The translations under genes and the position numbers were made by a program. DNA of 64,000 bases, from positions 1,488,001 to 1,552,000 of the forward strand of contig NC_019697.1 of the NCBI RefSeq assembly GCF_000317145.1. The letters are read 5' to 3'. The notes under the pieces were generated by a model, which ran no database searches, had not been told where the DNA came from, and saw nothing but the letters and a program-made list of their open reading frames with translations. Positions 43,075 through 52,289 of the stretch are shown here, piece by piece (the first letter of the stretch is position 1; the number at the start of each line of letters is the position of its first letter). This DNA comes from Chamaesiphon minutus PCC 6605. GTDB lineage: Bacteria > Cyanobacteriota > Cyanobacteriia > Cyanobacteriales > Chamaesiphonaceae.

Positions 43075-45765
43075 ATGACCGCAGAAGAGGAACGACTGAC
43101 AGCAGACAGAAATCGCCAAGCCTACTGGCGCAGATGGGGACCTTATTTGAGCGAACGTCAGTGGGGCACCGTTCGAGAAGATTATAGTGCCGATGGTAAT
43201 GCTTGGGCACATTTTCCGCACGACCAGGCGCGCTCGCGAGCATATCGTTGGGGTGAAGATGGGATTGCCGGAATTTCTGATAATCATCAACGGTTGTGTT
43301 TTGCGATCGCATTATGGAATGGCAAAGATCCGATTCTCAAGGAGCGGCTATTTGGGCTGACTGGCCCCGAAGGTAATCATGGCGAAGATGTCAAGGAGTA
43401 CTACTTCTATCTCGACAACACGCCCAGTCATGCCTATATGAAGTATCTCTACAAGTATCCACACACCGCTTTTCCCTACACCCAACTCGTGCAAGAGAAC
43501 CAGCGGCGGGGTTATCACGAGCCAGAAGTTGAGTTAGCAGATACGGGCATCTTTGATGACGATCGCTATTTTGACATTTATATCGAGTATGCCAAAGCCA
43601 CGGACGAAGACATTCTGATTCAGATTACCGCCATCAATCACGGTGCGGAACAGAGTACGCTCCATTTATTGCCAACACTCTGGTTTCGGAATACTTGGTC
43701 GTGGGATCTTAACAGTCCCAAACCGCAGTTACAGCAGGGAGATAGTAAAGGAGCGAGTAGTGTCATCACAGCATCTCATCCTACTCTGGGCGATCGCTAT
43801 CTCTATTGCCAGTCTACAGCACTACTATTTACCGAAAATGAGACTAATTCCGATCGATTATTCGGTACTCCCAACTCATCGCCCTATGTCAAAGATGGCA
43901 TTCACGACTACATCATAAATGGTCGGACTGAAGCTGTAAATCCCCAACAAATCGGCACCAAAGCCGCCGCCGATTACGAACTGACGCTAGCTGCCCACCA
44001 ATCGCAAACCATCCAGTTACGTCTGACAAATCGTGCCGATTTAGCCACACCCTTCGCCGAATTTGCAGATGTGTTCGCACTGCGTCAGCAAGAAGCGGAT
44101 GAATTCTATCAGCGCATCACGCCCAATCAGATCTCAGATGATGCGCGAAATATTCAACGACAGGCATTTGCCGGACTGCTGTGGACGAAACAGTACTACC
44201 ATTACGTGGTTGCAGATTGGCTCCAGGGCGATCCAACCCAACCGCCACCGCAGCGTCACAATCCTCGCAATTCGGACTGGATTCATTTGTTTAACGATGA
44301 CATCATTTCGATGCCCGATAAGTGGGAATTTCCATGGTTTGCAGCTTGGGATCTGGCGTTTCACTGCATTCCTCTGGCAACGATCGATCCCGACTTTGCC
44401 AAACGACAATTGCAGCGGCTGACACGGGAATGGTATATGCACCCGAATGGGCAGATTCCCGCCTATGAATGGCATTTTGGCGATGTCAATCCGCCCGTTC
44501 ATGCTTGGGCGACTTGGCGCGTCTATCAGATCGAGCAGGAACTCTACGGACGCAGCGATGCACAATTTCTAGAGCGCGTGTTTCAGAAGTTATTGCTCAA
44601 CTTTACCTGGTGGGTAAACCAAAAAGACCACAACGGCAACAACATTTTTCAGGGTGGGTTTTTAGGATTAGATAATATCGGTATTTTCGACCGCAGTGCC
44701 GAGCTACCGACGGGTGGATATCTCGAGCAATCCGACGCTACTAGTTGGATGGGGATGTATTGTTTGAATATGTTAGAAATTGCCCTAGAACTGACAAAAA
44801 CCAATCCCACTTATGAAGATATTGCCAGCAAGTTTTTCGAGCATTTTCTGTACATTTCCGATGCTATGAATCATGTCGGCGAGGAGAATGTGCCGTTGTG
44901 GGATGAAGAAGAGCGGTTTTTCTACGACGTGTTGCACTTACCTGACGATCGACATCACCATCTAAAAGTTCGATCGATGGTCGGATTAGTGCCGTTATTT
45001 GCCACCGGAATTTTAGAATCGTCTACTTTAGACAGATTACCTGATTTCAAGCGTCGCTTTGAGTGGTTCATCGACAATCGCCCCAACCTACAACGCAATC
45101 TGGCGGCTCTGTCAACATCAGGAGCGCGATCGAGGCGATTGCTGGCGATCGTCAATCCGATCGAGCGACTCAAACACGTCCTGCAAAGATTGCTGGATGA
45201 AACCGAGTTCCTCAGCCCTTATGGAGTGCGATCGCTCTCGAAAATTCATGCCAAACAGCCCTACACGTTCGCTGAAGGGGGACAAATACATACCATTGCC
45301 TATGAACCTGCCGAATCAACTACAGGCATGTTCGGGGGCAATTCCAACTGGCGGGGGCCAATTTGGTTGCCGATGAATTTTCTGATAATTGAATCGCTCC
45401 AGAAGTTTCACAGTTATCTGGGTGATGAATTCACAGTAGAATGTCCGACTGGCTCGGGACAGTGGCTGACATTAGCAGAGGTGGCAACCGAGCTATCGCA
45501 CCGAATTATCGGTATTTTCGAGCAAAATGCCGCCGGGAATCGCCCAGTGCATGGGGGTAATCACCGATTTCATACCAACCCTCACTGTCAAAATTTATTG
45601 CTATTTTACGAATATTTCAATGGTGATAATGGTGCTGGTTTGGGCGCAAATCATCAAACGGGTTGGACGGGTTTAGTTGCAACTTTGATTCGCGATTGTA
45701 GCGAATCGGACATCACTCAGACTCAATATCTTCAATCGATCTCCTCAACTGTCGATCGATGCTGA
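43075..45765 (+). CDS. MGH1-like glycoside hydrolase (glucosidase, GH63-related)
   Basis: 896 residues with no signal peptide, hence probably cytoplasmic. The N-terminal region ([40 protein letters not shown]) and the (alpha/alpha)6 core match the large bacterial MGH1-type family: [40 protein letters not shown], then [20 protein letters not shown]. The Asp in AAWDLAF and the Glu in YEWHF are candidate catalytic acids. The C-terminal [20 protein letters not shown] also fits. Such enzymes hydrolyse alpha-glucosides or related oligosaccharides, perhaps compatible-solute glycosides. The start has GGGAGGT upstream. It likely forms an operon with the preceding SDR. Confidence 0.87.
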   Translation: MTAEEERLTADRNRQAYWRRWGPYLSERQWGTVREDYSADGNAWAHFPHDQARSRAYRWGEDGIAGISDNHQRLCFAIALWNGKDPILKERLFGLTGPEGNHGEDVKEYYFYLDNTPSHAYMKYLYKYPHTAFPYTQLVQENQRRGYHEPEVELADTGIFDDDRYFDIYIEYAKATDEDILIQITAINHGAEQSTLHLLPTLWFRNTWSWDLNSPKPQLQQGDSKGASSVITASHPTLGDRYLYCQSTALLFTENETNSDRLFGTPNSSPYVKDGIHDYIINGRTEAVNPQQIGTKAAADYELTLAAHQSQTIQLRLTNRADLATPFAEFADVFALRQQEADEFYQRITPNQISDDARNIQRQAFAGLLWTKQYYHYVVADWLQGDPTQPPPQRHNPRNSDWIHLFNDDIISMPDKWEFPWFAAWDLAFHCIPLATIDPDFAKRQLQRLTREWYMHPNGQIPAYEWHFGDVNPPVHAWATWRVYQIEQELYGRSDAQFLERVFQKLLLNFTWWVNQKDHNGNNIFQGGFLGLDNIGIFDRSAELPTGGYLEQSDATSWMGMYCLNMLEIALELTKTNPTYEDIASKFFEHFLYISDAMNHVGEENVPLWDEEERFFYDVLHLPDDRHHHLKVRSMVGLVPLFATGILESSTLDRLPDFKRRFEWFIDNRPNLQRNLAALSTSGARSRRLLAIVNPIERLKHVLQRLLDETEFLSPYGVRSLSKIHAKQPYTFAEGGQIHTIAYEPAESTTGMFGGNSNWRGPIWLPMNFLIIESLQKFHSYLGDEFTVECPTGSGQWLTLAEVATELSHRIIGIFEQNAAGNRPVHGGNHRFHTNPHCQNLLLFYEYFNGDNGAGLGANHQTGWTGLVATLIRDCSESDITQTQYLQSISSTVDRC

Positions 45766-45991
45766 AATCAAAGCCAAGCTAGATGCGGCAAATTTACAAG
45801 TAACAACAGATTTATGCCAGGGAACTCCGACAACCGAGATTTTAGAGGTAGCTCAAATGGAGGAGATTAGCGCGATTGCCATTTCTACTGGCACGATCGG
45901 GAAATTTCAGGAGTGGATTGGGGCTAGTTTTGCAGCAGAATTACTGCGTCTGAGCTGGTCGCCAGTATTGTTTTTCCCTCCTCCCTGCTAG
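45749..45991 (+). pseudogene. C-terminal fragment of a universal stress protein
   Basis: The frame overlaps the glycosidase 3' end in another reading. It encodes [40 protein letters not shown], then ISTGTIGKFQEWIGASFAAE and a final VLFFPPPC. UspA proteins end with a nucleotide-binding GxxxxxxxxxGS-type loop then a short strand, which this resembles. The N-terminal half is absent. Confidence 0.55.
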
Positions 45992-46041
45992 ATTTAGCTG
46001 CGCTCGGCCATCAAAACTCACATAATTACGGGAGTTGCAAT

Positions 46042-46140
46042 ATGTTAATCAAAGTCAAAACCCTCGCAGGTTTCAAATTGCATAGCCTCGACGGTGAAAT
46101 CAGCAAGGCAAAAGAATTCTACTTCGACGATCGACACTGA
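46042..46140 (+). pseudogene. PRC-barrel protein stump
   Basis: 32 codons after GGAGTTGCAAT: VKTLAGFKLHSLDGEISKAK then EFYFDDRH and a stop where the barrel normally continues with Trp-x-Ile/Val-RY. Photosynthetic bacteria use PRC-barrel domains in reaction-centre and RNA-metabolism proteins. Here the rest is replaced by the start of a different reading frame. Confidence 0.6.
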
Positions 46141-46193
46141 TTGAATTTCGCCCGACCTTTGATGTCGGTTTCACGAGCGTTATTAATTTTGCG

Positions 46194-46445
46194 ATGCTCT
46201 CGACGATCGCGGCGATCGGTTACATCTGCGTTTTTAAGCTTCAACAGTCTGCACTCAGCTTTAAATCGCAAGCGGAGGTTCCGTGTCATCGCTGTCGATA
46301 TTTCAACAATAATCTCTATCTCAAGTGTGCGATCTATCCAGAGATTGTCTTTACCGAAAGATCGATCGATTGTGTCAATTATTACCCAAAAGATCGGAGT
46401 ATCGTCGAAAAAAATTTATTCTGTAAAAATACAAAAAACAAGTAG
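46194..46445 (+). CDS. Small membrane protein with CxxC motifs
   Basis: 83 residues. One hydrophobic segment at the start (LSTIAAIGYICVFKLQ) is followed by PCHRCRYFNNNLYLKCAIYP and a later SIDCVNYYP. The CxxC plus two further Cys suggest a metal or disulfide site. I have seen the pattern in small cyanobacterial proteins of unknown role. The frame is open further upstream without a clear start, so the true beginning may be non-ATG and the 5' end may be damaged. Confidence 0.5.
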   Translation: MLSTIAAIGYICVFKLQQSALSFKSQAEVPCHRCRYFNNNLYLKCAIYPEIVFTERSIDCVNYYPKDRSIVEKNLFCKNTKNK

Positions 46446-46624
46446 TCAGCTAATGCCATGCTCTATAAAATTACTGAAAAATAAACCAAAATCTCTCAAG
46501 TAAAGCGCGATCGAGTTCGAGCAACTTAAAATTTATTCAGTTTGTATTAAAATCTAGCTTTCGGTAGATATTTGTTCGATTTTTTTAGTATAAATTCATT
46601 CTAGATATATCAGCTATTTATGTT

Positions 46625-46843
46625 GTGAGTACAGAAATATCCACTGTTTGGAACAAAATCCAAGGCATGGCAAACGACTTTATCATTTTATTGCCAAATA
46701 TCGTCTTGGCACTGATTGTCTTCGCCATTTTCTTTTTCACGGCCAGAACCCTCAAACGAAAAGTTAGACGATTGACGCGCGATCGGTCATACGCTCGAAC
46801 AGTTGGCGCAAGATCGGGATCGACCCCATGTGCCAGCGGTTAA
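46625..46843 (+). pseudogene. N-terminal fragment of a mechanosensitive channel (MscS type)
   Basis: 72 codons from a GTG. WNKIQGMANDFIILLPNIVL, then ALIVFAIFFFTARTLKRKVR, is a typical MscS-type N-terminal helix followed by a basic strip. After RRLTRDR the frame runs into unrelated sequence (SYARTVGARSG). The pore and beta domains are missing. Lies upstream of a DUF2254 gene and a full-length MscS. Confidence 0.6.
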
Positions 46844-46879
46844 CAACAATTCATCCAGCCCTACTACTCAAACCGATCG

Positions 46880-48214
46880 ATGAAATCCGCTAAGTTAGGC
46901 AAACTGTGGGACTCGTTACATTCTAGCTTCTGGTTTGTGCCAACTCTGATGCTGGTGTTGGCGATCGGGCTATCATTTATTACCATCGGGATCGACCAGA
47001 GCGCAGACACCAACATCATCGAAAAACTAGGCTGGGCTTATTCTCTCGGCCCTAGCGGTTCGCGGGCGATCCTGTCGGCGATCGCAGGTTCGATGATGAG
47101 TGTTGCGACCACGGCGTTTTCGATTACGATCGTCGCACTTCAGTTGGCATCTTCCCAGTTTGGCCCGCGCTTGCTACGGAACTTCATGCGAGACACGGGC
47201 AACCAAGTCGTCCTGGGCACCTTCATTGCTACGTTTGTGTATTGTTTGATGGTGCTACGCACAATTAATGGGGTCGAAGAAAATGAGTTTGTCCCACACC
47301 TGGCAGTAACTGTCGGGATTGGTTTGGCGATCGCCAGTATTGGCGTATTGATTTATTTTATCCATCATTCCGCTGCATCGATTCAGGTCGATCGAGTCAT
47401 CAAAAAAGTGGGTGACGATCTCGATAAGACGATCGATCGACTTTTCCCCACACAGATTGGACGCAGTGCCTCACAGCAGCCAGAAGCGGAGAGTCTAGCC
47501 GATATTCCTGCTGACTTCGATCGCCTTTCCCGTGCCATCACAGCCAGAGAAAGCGGCTATATTCAAGCGATCGATGACAACCAACTGATGCAGATTGCGA
47601 CCGAAAATAATCTACTGCTGCGAGTGGAGCAACGTCCCGGTCGCTTTGTAGTCAAGGGTAGTCAACTGATGCGCGTCTTTCCAGAAGAAAAGATCGATCG
47701 GCAGCTTGCAGCCAAGATCGCCGATACGTTTGTGCTTGGGATCGGGCGCACCGAGCAGCAAGATCTGGAGTTTTCGATCGACCAACTGGTAGAAATTGCC
47801 GCACGCGCTTTATCGCCAGGAATTAACGATCCGTTTACGGCGATCCGCTGCATCGACCAGTTAAGTGCGGCTCTATGTCATTTAGTGCAACAAGAAATTC
47901 CCTCTCCTTATCGCTACGACGATCGGGATCGACTGCGGGTGATTGTTGAACCAATCGCCTTTGCAGATGCGATCGATGCTGCCTTCAACCAGATTCGGAA
48001 GTACGGTCAGTCTAGTGTAGCTGTTACGATGCGGTTATTAGAGGCGATGGCCACAATCGCACCGTTTACACATCGGGAACTAGATCGCACCGCATTACAG
48101 CGTCATGCAGACGCGGTAGAACGTGGCAGCCATGCCGGAATTAAGGAGGAACTGGATCTCCAAGATGTGCAGGAGCGGTATCTGATTGCTGTCAAGGCGA
48201 TCGCGCAGCCCTAA
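46880..48214 (+). CDS. DUF2254 membrane protein
   Basis: 444 residues. It has four membrane helices in the N-terminal half (about 15-35, 65-85, 110-130 and 145-165) and a long soluble C-terminal domain. Family features are SRAILSAIAGSMMSVATTAF, SITIVALQLASSQFGPRLLR, and FMRDTGNQVVLGTFIATFVY. The C-terminus contains ARALSPGINDPFTAIRCIDQ and is otherwise soluble. The function of DUF2254 is not established. It is 23 bases upstream of the MscS gene, so the two are likely co-transcribed. Confidence 0.9.
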   Translation: MKSAKLGKLWDSLHSSFWFVPTLMLVLAIGLSFITIGIDQSADTNIIEKLGWAYSLGPSGSRAILSAIAGSMMSVATTAFSITIVALQLASSQFGPRLLRNFMRDTGNQVVLGTFIATFVYCLMVLRTINGVEENEFVPHLAVTVGIGLAIASIGVLIYFIHHSAASIQVDRVIKKVGDDLDKTIDRLFPTQIGRSASQQPEAESLADIPADFDRLSRAITARESGYIQAIDDNQLMQIATENNLLLRVEQRPGRFVVKGSQLMRVFPEEKIDRQLAAKIADTFVLGIGRTEQQDLEFSIDQLVEIAARALSPGINDPFTAIRCIDQLSAALCHLVQQEIPSPYRYDDRDRLRVIVEPIAFADAIDAAFNQIRKYGQSSVAVTMRLLEAMATIAPFTHRELDRTALQRHADAVERGSHAGIKEELDLQDVQERYLIAVKAIAQP

Positions 48215-48237
48215 ACCCCACTCGATAAATCCAACAA

Positions 48238-49692
48238 ATGCTCGTGCCCAATATTTTTCAGTTCAAAATTTTCGCTAGCCGACAGTCACATCATCCAGTT
48301 GACGGTCGTTCGAGCTGGGATTTTTGCCAGCATCGATCGCGCTCGTTGGCACAGCCTCTTCCCTGGCGAATCGCCTCAATAACGATTTGTATCGGATTAT
48401 GGATGATACCGAGCGTCAGTGTGGCACAAGACACCCCGCCAGTCGCGGTACCATCACCCTCGCCGCAGATATCTACGCCGACGGATGGCGTATTTTTTGC
48501 AGATATTATGGTGAGGGGACAGGTGATTTTACAAATTGGCAGTCTTGATAATCTCAGTGCGAGCGATCGCGCTAGGATCATCAATCGTCGGATTGCGAGT
48601 TTTCTGGCTCAATCCCAATCAAATGGAGCGATTACCGTCCAAACTGACCTACAGCGAGGGGTTGCCACCCTCCAACGGAATAATCGGATTCTGATGACTG
48701 TCACCCAACAGGATGCCCAGGATTTTGGGGTGGGTGTCGAGGCATTGGCGCAGCAGTGGGCAACGGCACTCAATCGAGCCTTTGACGAACCACCGCTAGC
48801 GATCGATGTCGGACAGAGGCTTTACAGTACGATCCGCCAGTTTCAGAGAGATAGCATCGATCGATTACCAAGCATTTTGGGCGCAATGCTGACTGTGTTG
48901 GTGACGATGTTTTTGGCTGGCAGTATCAAACAAATTACATTAGCAGCTTCCGAGCGGTGGGAAATCGATTACAACTCCAAAACGTTAGTAAGTCGCATAG
49001 TCTACAGCAGTATTTGGGTATTCGGCACGCTCGTCGCGCTCGGCGTGTTGGGATTGAACTTTGCCACGCTGGTTGGCACGCTAGGACTGACAAGTGTGGC
49101 AATTGGCTTTAGCTTGCGAGATATTCTGAGCAATTACTTCTCTGGCATTATTTTACTGGTGTCGCGACCATTTCGGGTTGGCGACCAGATTATCATTCAA
49201 GACTTTGAGGGCACTGTAACTTACATTCAACTCCGTGCAACTACACTAATTACTTACGATGGACGTACGATTTCGATTCCCAATCTCCAGGTGTTTACCG
49301 CCACGATTATCAACAATACGGCATCAGAGTTGCGGCGCAGTTCGTTGACAATCGAGATTGACTACGACACAGATATTGCGCGGGTAAAAGAGGTTATCCA
49401 TCAAGCAGCAGTGACAGTCGAAAGTGTTGTCGCCGATCCACCACTGGACATCCTCGTGAGAGAACTTGCAGTAAGTGGTGTCAAAATCGAAGTTCGGTTT
49501 TGGGTAAATTCGCGGCGGTTATCTTTTCTAGAATCAACTTCTCAAGTCGCGCAATCTATTAAAGAAGCAATGCAAGCGGCTGGGATCGCTTTGCCTAACG
49601 AAGTTTACACCGTCCAATTTAAAGATCTGCCAAGGAGCTGCGATGCTCCGTCAGAGCGACTAAGTGATGTTGGGGTAAAGGGAGAGGGGTAA
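48238..49692 (+). CDS. Mechanosensitive ion channel (MscS family) with N-terminal periplasmic domain
   Basis: 484 residues. An N-terminal signal anchor (about 44-64, PWRIASITICIGLWMIPSVS) precedes a periplasmic domain to about residue 215. Three membrane helices follow, with the pore-lining TM3 GTLGLTSVAIGFSLRDILSN (Gly/Ala-rich). The beta domain (SRPFRVGDQIIIQDFEGTVT) and the C-terminal alpha/beta domain (ELRRSSLTIEIDYDTDIARV) complete it. It opens under membrane tension and releases solutes during osmotic downshock. All core parts are present. Confidence 0.9.
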   Translation: MLVPNIFQFKIFASRQSHHPVDGRSSWDFCQHRSRSLAQPLPWRIASITICIGLWMIPSVSVAQDTPPVAVPSPSPQISTPTDGVFFADIMVRGQVILQIGSLDNLSASDRARIINRRIASFLAQSQSNGAITVQTDLQRGVATLQRNNRILMTVTQQDAQDFGVGVEALAQQWATALNRAFDEPPLAIDVGQRLYSTIRQFQRDSIDRLPSILGAMLTVLVTMFLAGSIKQITLAASERWEIDYNSKTLVSRIVYSSIWVFGTLVALGVLGLNFATLVGTLGLTSVAIGFSLRDILSNYFSGIILLVSRPFRVGDQIIIQDFEGTVTYIQLRATTLITYDGRTISIPNLQVFTATIINNTASELRRSSLTIEIDYDTDIARVKEVIHQAAVTVESVVADPPLDILVRELAVSGVKIEVRFWVNSRRLSFLESTSQVAQSIKEAMQAAGIALPNEVYTVQFKDLPRSCDAPSERLSDVGVKGEG

Positions 49693-49861
49693 AGGGCTGA
49701 TGGCGATTGGGTTCCCTTTCCCTTCCCCTATTTCACTGCTGGTACCACCCTGCCAATTTTGCTAGTACAGATTCTGTGGGCGAACATGGTTGGTCTTGCT
49801 CGATAGACATTTCGGCAAATACCCGAATATACTAAGGTAGTAAACCTACCAAACTTAAATT

Positions 49862-50146
49862 ATGGCAACAACCGAACCAATCGCCAGAATCGAGGCTCGA
49901 ATAGCACCAGAGCTAAAGGCAATGTTTCAGACAGCAGCGGACATCGAGAACATCACGCTATCTGAATTCTTGTGCAAGAGCGCGAGAGAAGCCGCGCAGA
50001 GTATCATCGCTAACCACAATGTCCTGAAACTCAGTGCTGAGGATAGCAGGGCATTCGCTGAAGCTATTGTGAACCCCGCAGAACCAAATGAAGCACTCAA
50101 GGCGGCGGCTAAGAGATACAAACAGGAATTTGGTAGTGCCTCTTAG
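49862..50146 (+). CDS. DUF1778 antitoxin (TacA type)
   Basis: 94 residues. The N-terminus is a ribbon-helix-helix: ARIEARIAPELKAMFQTAAD, then IENITLSEFLCKSAREAAQS. The C-terminal tail (DSRAFAEAIVNPAEPNEALK) matches the region that binds the GNAT toxin (LDNPPAPNxxLxxL type). It represses its own promoter and blocks the acetyltransferase toxin. It overlaps the toxin start (GTG at 50136) by 11 bases. Confidence 0.9.
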   Translation: MATTEPIARIEARIAPELKAMFQTAADIENITLSEFLCKSAREAAQSIIANHNVLKLSAEDSRAFAEAIVNPAEPNEALKAAAKRYKQEFGSAS

Positions 50147-50645
50147 TATCGAACTATTGACAAGCAAGAAACACGATCGCAGCTTATTTACCTGCGGAGA
50201 ACAGAGTCTAGATGAATACATCAAGCTCAGAGCGTCCCAAGAGTTGAAGAAGACTGTATCTACCCCATTCGTACTGCTCGAACCACCAGAGAAGACGGTA
50301 CTAGGCTACTACTGTTTGTCTTCATACTCGATCGATGTATCCGACTTGGACGAGCCAATAGCCAAAGGTTTACCACGGTATCCATTGCTACCCTCGACAT
50401 TACTCGGTAGATTGGCTGTCGATGTTAGTTGTCAGGGGAAAGGATACGGCGGTTACTTGCTATTGGATGCGATGAAGAGAACATTAGAGGCAACCCGAAC
50501 AGTAGCATCAGTCGCGATTGTGGTTGATGAGATCGATAGTAATGCCACCAAATTTTATTTAAAGTATGGTTTTAAAGCGTTCCCTAGAATGCCAATGAAG
50601 CTATATATCTCGATGGAGTCGATCGCCGAATTGGGACTTATATAG
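50136..50645 (+). CDS. GNAT-family acetyltransferase toxin (TacT/AtaT type)
   Basis: About 169 residues from a GTG at 50136 (PLSIELLTSKKHDRS), which fits the family start and overlaps the antitoxin stop. An upstream ATG at 50088 lies inside the antitoxin and is less likely. Typical blocks: FTCGEQSLDEYIKLRASQEL, VLGYYCLSSYSIDV, LLGRLAVDVSCQGKGYGGYL (acetyl-CoA loop with R/Q-x-x-G-x-G/A) and NATKFYLKYGFKAFP. These toxins acetylate charged tRNAs and stop translation. All motifs are intact. Confidence 0.9.
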   Translation: MPLSIELLTSKKHDRSLFTCGEQSLDEYIKLRASQELKKTVSTPFVLLEPPEKTVLGYYCLSSYSIDVSDLDEPIAKGLPRYPLLPSTLLGRLAVDVSCQGKGYGGYLLLDAMKRTLEATRTVASVAIVVDEIDSNATKFYLKYGFKAFPRMPMKLYISMESIAELGLI

Positions 50646-50705
50646 AAATAGGTTTGGATACAGGAATTCGCATGGCATCGATCGGCAAGCGAGAAAGGGA
50701 CTTTA

Positions 50706-51041
50706 GAGGATGTCTGAAAACTCAATTTTGTTAAGCTCAAACCCTAGAGAATCCCCCCTAGCCCCCCTTAAAAAGGGGGGAAACGGATTTTAAAGTCCTC
50801 CTTTTTAAGCTACCGTGTATACACAAGTCTGGAGGGAAGCGAAAACCCTAGAAATCCCCCTAAATCCCCCTTTTCAAGGGGGACTTTGACCGGATCTTAG
50901 CCCCCTTTTTAAGGGGGTTTGGGGGATTTAGATCTAGAAACGAAGTCAATCAGACTTGTGTATACACGGTAGCCTTTTTAAGGGGGATTTAGGGGGATTT
51001 GCCCAGCGTAAACGAAGCAATTAGACTTTTCAGACATCCTC
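50706..51041. mobile_element. MITE family A, copy with nested element
   Basis: 15-bp exact terminal inverted repeats GAGGATGTCTGAAAA / TTTTCAGACATCCTC, each flanked by TTA. Inner sequences contain CCCCCCTTAAAAAGGGGGGA palindromes. The other full copy is at 54297-54508, and a decayed end is at 41617. No protein is encoded. A smaller element is inserted inside at 50809-50973. Confidence 0.92.
50809..50973. mobile_element. Nested 165-bp element with 23-bp perfect inverted repeats
   Basis: GCTACCGTGTATACACAAGT(CTG) at 50809-50831 is exactly inverted at 50951-50973. The flanking 8 bp CTTTTTAA is duplicated (50801-50808 and 50974-50981), showing insertion into the host MITE by a transposase that makes 8-bp duplications. 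It contains no gene. The arm centre GTGTATACAC is itself self-complementary. Confidence 0.92.
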
Positions 51042-51054
51042 TTATATCAATTCT

Positions 51055-51300
51055 CTAAATTCCGGCTACAGATAAAGCATCTAATATATAATCCCATCCC
51101 ACAATAGAGGCAATCACTTCTACTGTCATTTCTTCTCACCGATTTTTCACGATCTCCCGCAATTCCTCCAAATTACGTGGCAGTTTCCATCTCAATCCTC
51201 TTTTTAGATGCTGCCATACTCTGGCTTTTGCCGCTCGCGGCAACAACCGCTCAATTGGATTTAGTTCTGGAGTATAATGTTTGTAGTCCAACACCTATCG
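51055..51300 (-). pseudogene. IS630-type transposase C-terminal remnant with its right end
   Basis: The minus strand encodes YTPELNPIERLLPR, then VWQHLKRGLRWKLPRNLEEL and, after one stop, ASIVGWDYILDALSVAGI. It is parallel to the C-terminus of the IS at 30241 (PESNPIEQVWSYLKRGLRWQ). A palindromic insert (CCGCGAGCGG) lies in NPIERLLPRAAKA. The terminal repeat TCAATTCTCTAAATTCCGGC lies at 51047-51066. Everything upstream of the Glu motif is lost. Confidence 0.8.
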
Positions 51301-51326
51301 CACTGTTGAATTGAGATCGGATTCAT

Positions 51327-51959
51327 TCACGATCGCATCCCCGGACTGAGAAACTTCACTAGTTGCTCGATCGCCGATCGAATCGCTTCAGGCTCTGTAC
51401 ATTGGATCAGTGCCAAAGGTTGCCCAGCTTCAGATTGGACTCGAATTAATGCGGCAATTACCAGATTGAACTTCCAGGCGAGCTGCGAGCGCGAGCGATC
51501 GGGAAGTGCCCGTTGTAACACATCCAAAAATGCCTCCATCGATGCCGCAAATTCATCCCTCACAATACTCTTGAGCGGTTCGGGTTCGGCCCAACAACGC
51601 CCCATAAATTGAGTGTGGACGAGTAATAACTCTTTGTCTTGAGCCAAAAACTCTAGAGATGGTGTGAGTAGTGCGGTCAAGATCGCTTCTACCGTCGGCA
51701 CTCGACCCCCCTCCTGAAGTTGTGCGAGCAGTGCCAATTCTTGCTCGACGATCGGACGAGCAAACCGCTTAACCGCTGCTCGAAACAGCTCTTCCTTTGA
51801 CCCGAAGTGATAGTGAACCGCCGCCAAGTTGACATCTGCCTCCCCAATCACCGTTCTTAATGTAGTGCCAGCAAAGCCTCGCTCGGCAAAGAGTCGTTCT
51901 GCAACACTAATGATTTGTTCTTTGGTATCGGTTGTTGTCGTACTCACAATTTCCTGCAT
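51327..51959 (-). CDS. TetR/AcrR-family transcriptional regulator
   Basis: 210 residues. The N-terminal helix-turn-helix domain has KEQIISVAERLFAERGFAGT and TLRTVIGEADVNLAAVHYHF, then GSKEELFRAAVKRF, all typical of TetR. The C-terminal ligand domain (LEFLAQDKELLLVHTQFMGR) has no assignable inducer. It is divergent from the devC-devA-devB exporter genes, and the shared 330-base region holds a TetR-like palindrome, so it probably represses both. Confidence 0.9.
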   Translation of the reverse strand: MQEIVSTTTTDTKEQIISVAERLFAERGFAGTTLRTVIGEADVNLAAVHYHFGSKEELFRAAVKRFARPIVEQELALLAQLQEGGRVPTVEAILTALLTPSLEFLAQDKELLLVHTQFMGRCWAEPEPLKSIVRDEFAASMEAFLDVLQRALPDRSRSQLAWKFNLVIAALIRVQSEAGQPLALIQCTEPEAIRSAIEQLVKFLSPGMRS

Positions 51960-52086
51960 TGGTTCGAGTTATATCAATTGTAATTGAGAACTTGTCCGTC
52001 CCCAGGTAATCCCGATCTCGGACTAACGTTGAGGGCGATTTCAGATTCGCACGTTGCAATTTACTAAAATATCTGTTTTAATTATA

Positions 52087-52102
52087 TCAAACGAACGTTT
52101 GA
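52087..52102. promoter_or_regulatory. Candidate TetR operator
   Basis: TCAAACGAACGTTTGA is a perfect dyad with a 2-nt centre, in the intergenic space between the TetR gene and devC. A related half-matched TTAAAACATTCGTTTAA lies at 52210-52226. Two such sites flanking a divergent promoter fit an autoregulated TetR-exporter pair. The rest of 51960-52289 shows no gene. Confidence 0.6.
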
Positions 52103-52289
52103 ATTAAGGTCATTCGACTAAAGCTTAACTTAATTGGCAAAATACTTGATTGGACAGGGGTTTTGTGGTTTTAAGAAGCCGTTTGACCGTCTATCGATTT
52201 GTCCTGATATTAAAACATTCGTTTAATTGTGACTGGTTTCGATCGAAAGCTTGCTGGACTGACAAATTTACAGGTTACAGGAGGGATCT

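Noticed and set aside
50746-50930. CRISPR-like appearance of the G/C runs and repeated CCCCCTT words
   Set aside because: There are no regularly spaced repeats with unique spacers; the pattern is explained by nested inverted-repeat elements.
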